Assembly: GCA_027858795.1 (NCBI GenBank)
Contig: JAQICF010000199.1
Coordinates: 1 to 25,289, forward strand
Origin: Candidatus Delongbacteria bacterium
Lineage (GTDB): Bacteria > Delongbacteria > UBA4055
DNA: 25,289 nt
Reading direction: 5' to 3'
Under the pieces are notes generated by a model that saw nothing but the letters and a program-made list of their open reading frames with translations, was not told the DNA's origin and searched no databases. The position numbers and the translations under genes were made by a program. Shown here piece after piece: positions 25,137 to 25,289 of this stretch; the first letter of the stretch is position 1, and each line of letters opens with the position of its first letter.

Positions 25137-25165
25137 TTGACTAATCGCATTATTAATCGTACTAT
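25137..25165 (+). promoter_or_regulatory. sigma-70 promoter of the antitoxin-like gene
   Basis: TTGACT (25137-25142), a 17-nt spacer and TACTAT (25160-25165) lie 26 nt before the ATG at 25192. ATTAAT occurs twice across the spacer and -10 (25152-25157 and 25164-25169), possible autoregulatory half-sites. Confidence 0.6.
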
Positions 25166-25191
25166 TAATACAACTATAAAAGGTTGGTGTT

Positions 25192-25289
25192 ATGTCGAAA
25201 TATATCACAGCGAATGATCTTAAGACTAAAGGTGTTTCTATGATCGAAGAGGAAGCAGCAGAATACGGAGAAGCTATTATTACTGTAAG
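25192..25289 (+). CDS. Phd/YefM-like antitoxin, 3' end outside window
   Basis: ATG 25192, with AAAGG (25179-25183) upstream, opens a frame that runs off the window: MSKYITANDLKTKGVSMIEE and then AEYGEAIITVR. The pattern of a short helix-rich start (NDLKTKGVSMIEE) followed by EAIITVR fits the N-terminal DNA-binding part of Phd/YefM antitoxins, which repress their own promoter and neutralise a toxin (usually RelE/Doc type) encoded next. Only 32 codons are visible. A promoter and repeated ATTAAT elements just upstream agree with autoregulation. The toxin, if any, lies beyond the window. Confidence 0.6.
   Translation, partial: MSKYITANDLKTKGVSMIEEEAAEYGEAIITV

Overview
The window is AT-rich DNA of a bacterium. 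The core genes suggest the FCB assemblage (Bacteroidota/Chlorobiota/Fibrobacterota and candidate relatives such as Cloacimonadota or Delongbacteria). Pointers are a GWxTD-domain protein, the order ileS - TraR/DksA zinc-finger gene - lspA, lipoprotein-anchored cell-wall enzymes, a large secreted FG-GAP/Fn3 protein, and groES-groEL with a Gly-Met tail. The phylum is an inference; no rRNA or other decisive marker is present.

Bases 1 to about 8400 are an accessory, defence-island-like block, all on the + strand. In order: the 3' part of an AAA_13/RloC-PrrC-like ABC ATPase, cut by the window edge; a decayed gene remnant; a membrane-anchored protein with eleven 46-residue TPR units; a small coupled ORF; a uracil-DNA-glycosylase-like protein; a Schlafen/AlbA_2 protein; and a tight three-gene operon. 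That operon encodes a Ser/Thr protein kinase, an unrecognised protein with possible alpha/beta-barrel traits, and a PD-(D/E)XK nuclease with a QxxxY motif. It has its own promoter region with two dyads and ends at a strong terminator. It is the best candidate here for an undescribed (probably anti-phage) system. A truncated P-loop kinase gene next to a palindromic repeat marks the right border.

Bases 8700 to 17845 are conserved housekeeping genes on the + strand: a secreted DUF4412-like protein, ileS, a DksA-like zinc-finger gene, lspA and pgi. After a palindromic repeat come an NlpC/P60 lipoprotein, the GWxTD protein and a YgjP-type metallopeptidase, the last three nearly overlapping. Bases 17841 to 18043 hold a pile-up of repeat types: an 8-unit heptamer array, three different palindromes, and a second copy of the repeat found after pgi.

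Bases 18149 to 21235 encode a secreted protein built as two seven-repeat FG-GAP modules, each followed by Fn3, i.e. a duplicated beta-propeller unit. Then come a Cys-rich putative zinc-binding protein, a bidirectional terminator, and a minus-strand lytic-transglycosylase lipoprotein with a near-consensus sigma-70 promoter. groES-groEL follows, with a sigma-54-like -24/-12 element upstream and a long imperfect stem between the two cistrons. The window ends in the first codons of a Phd/YefM-like antitoxin gene with its own promoter.
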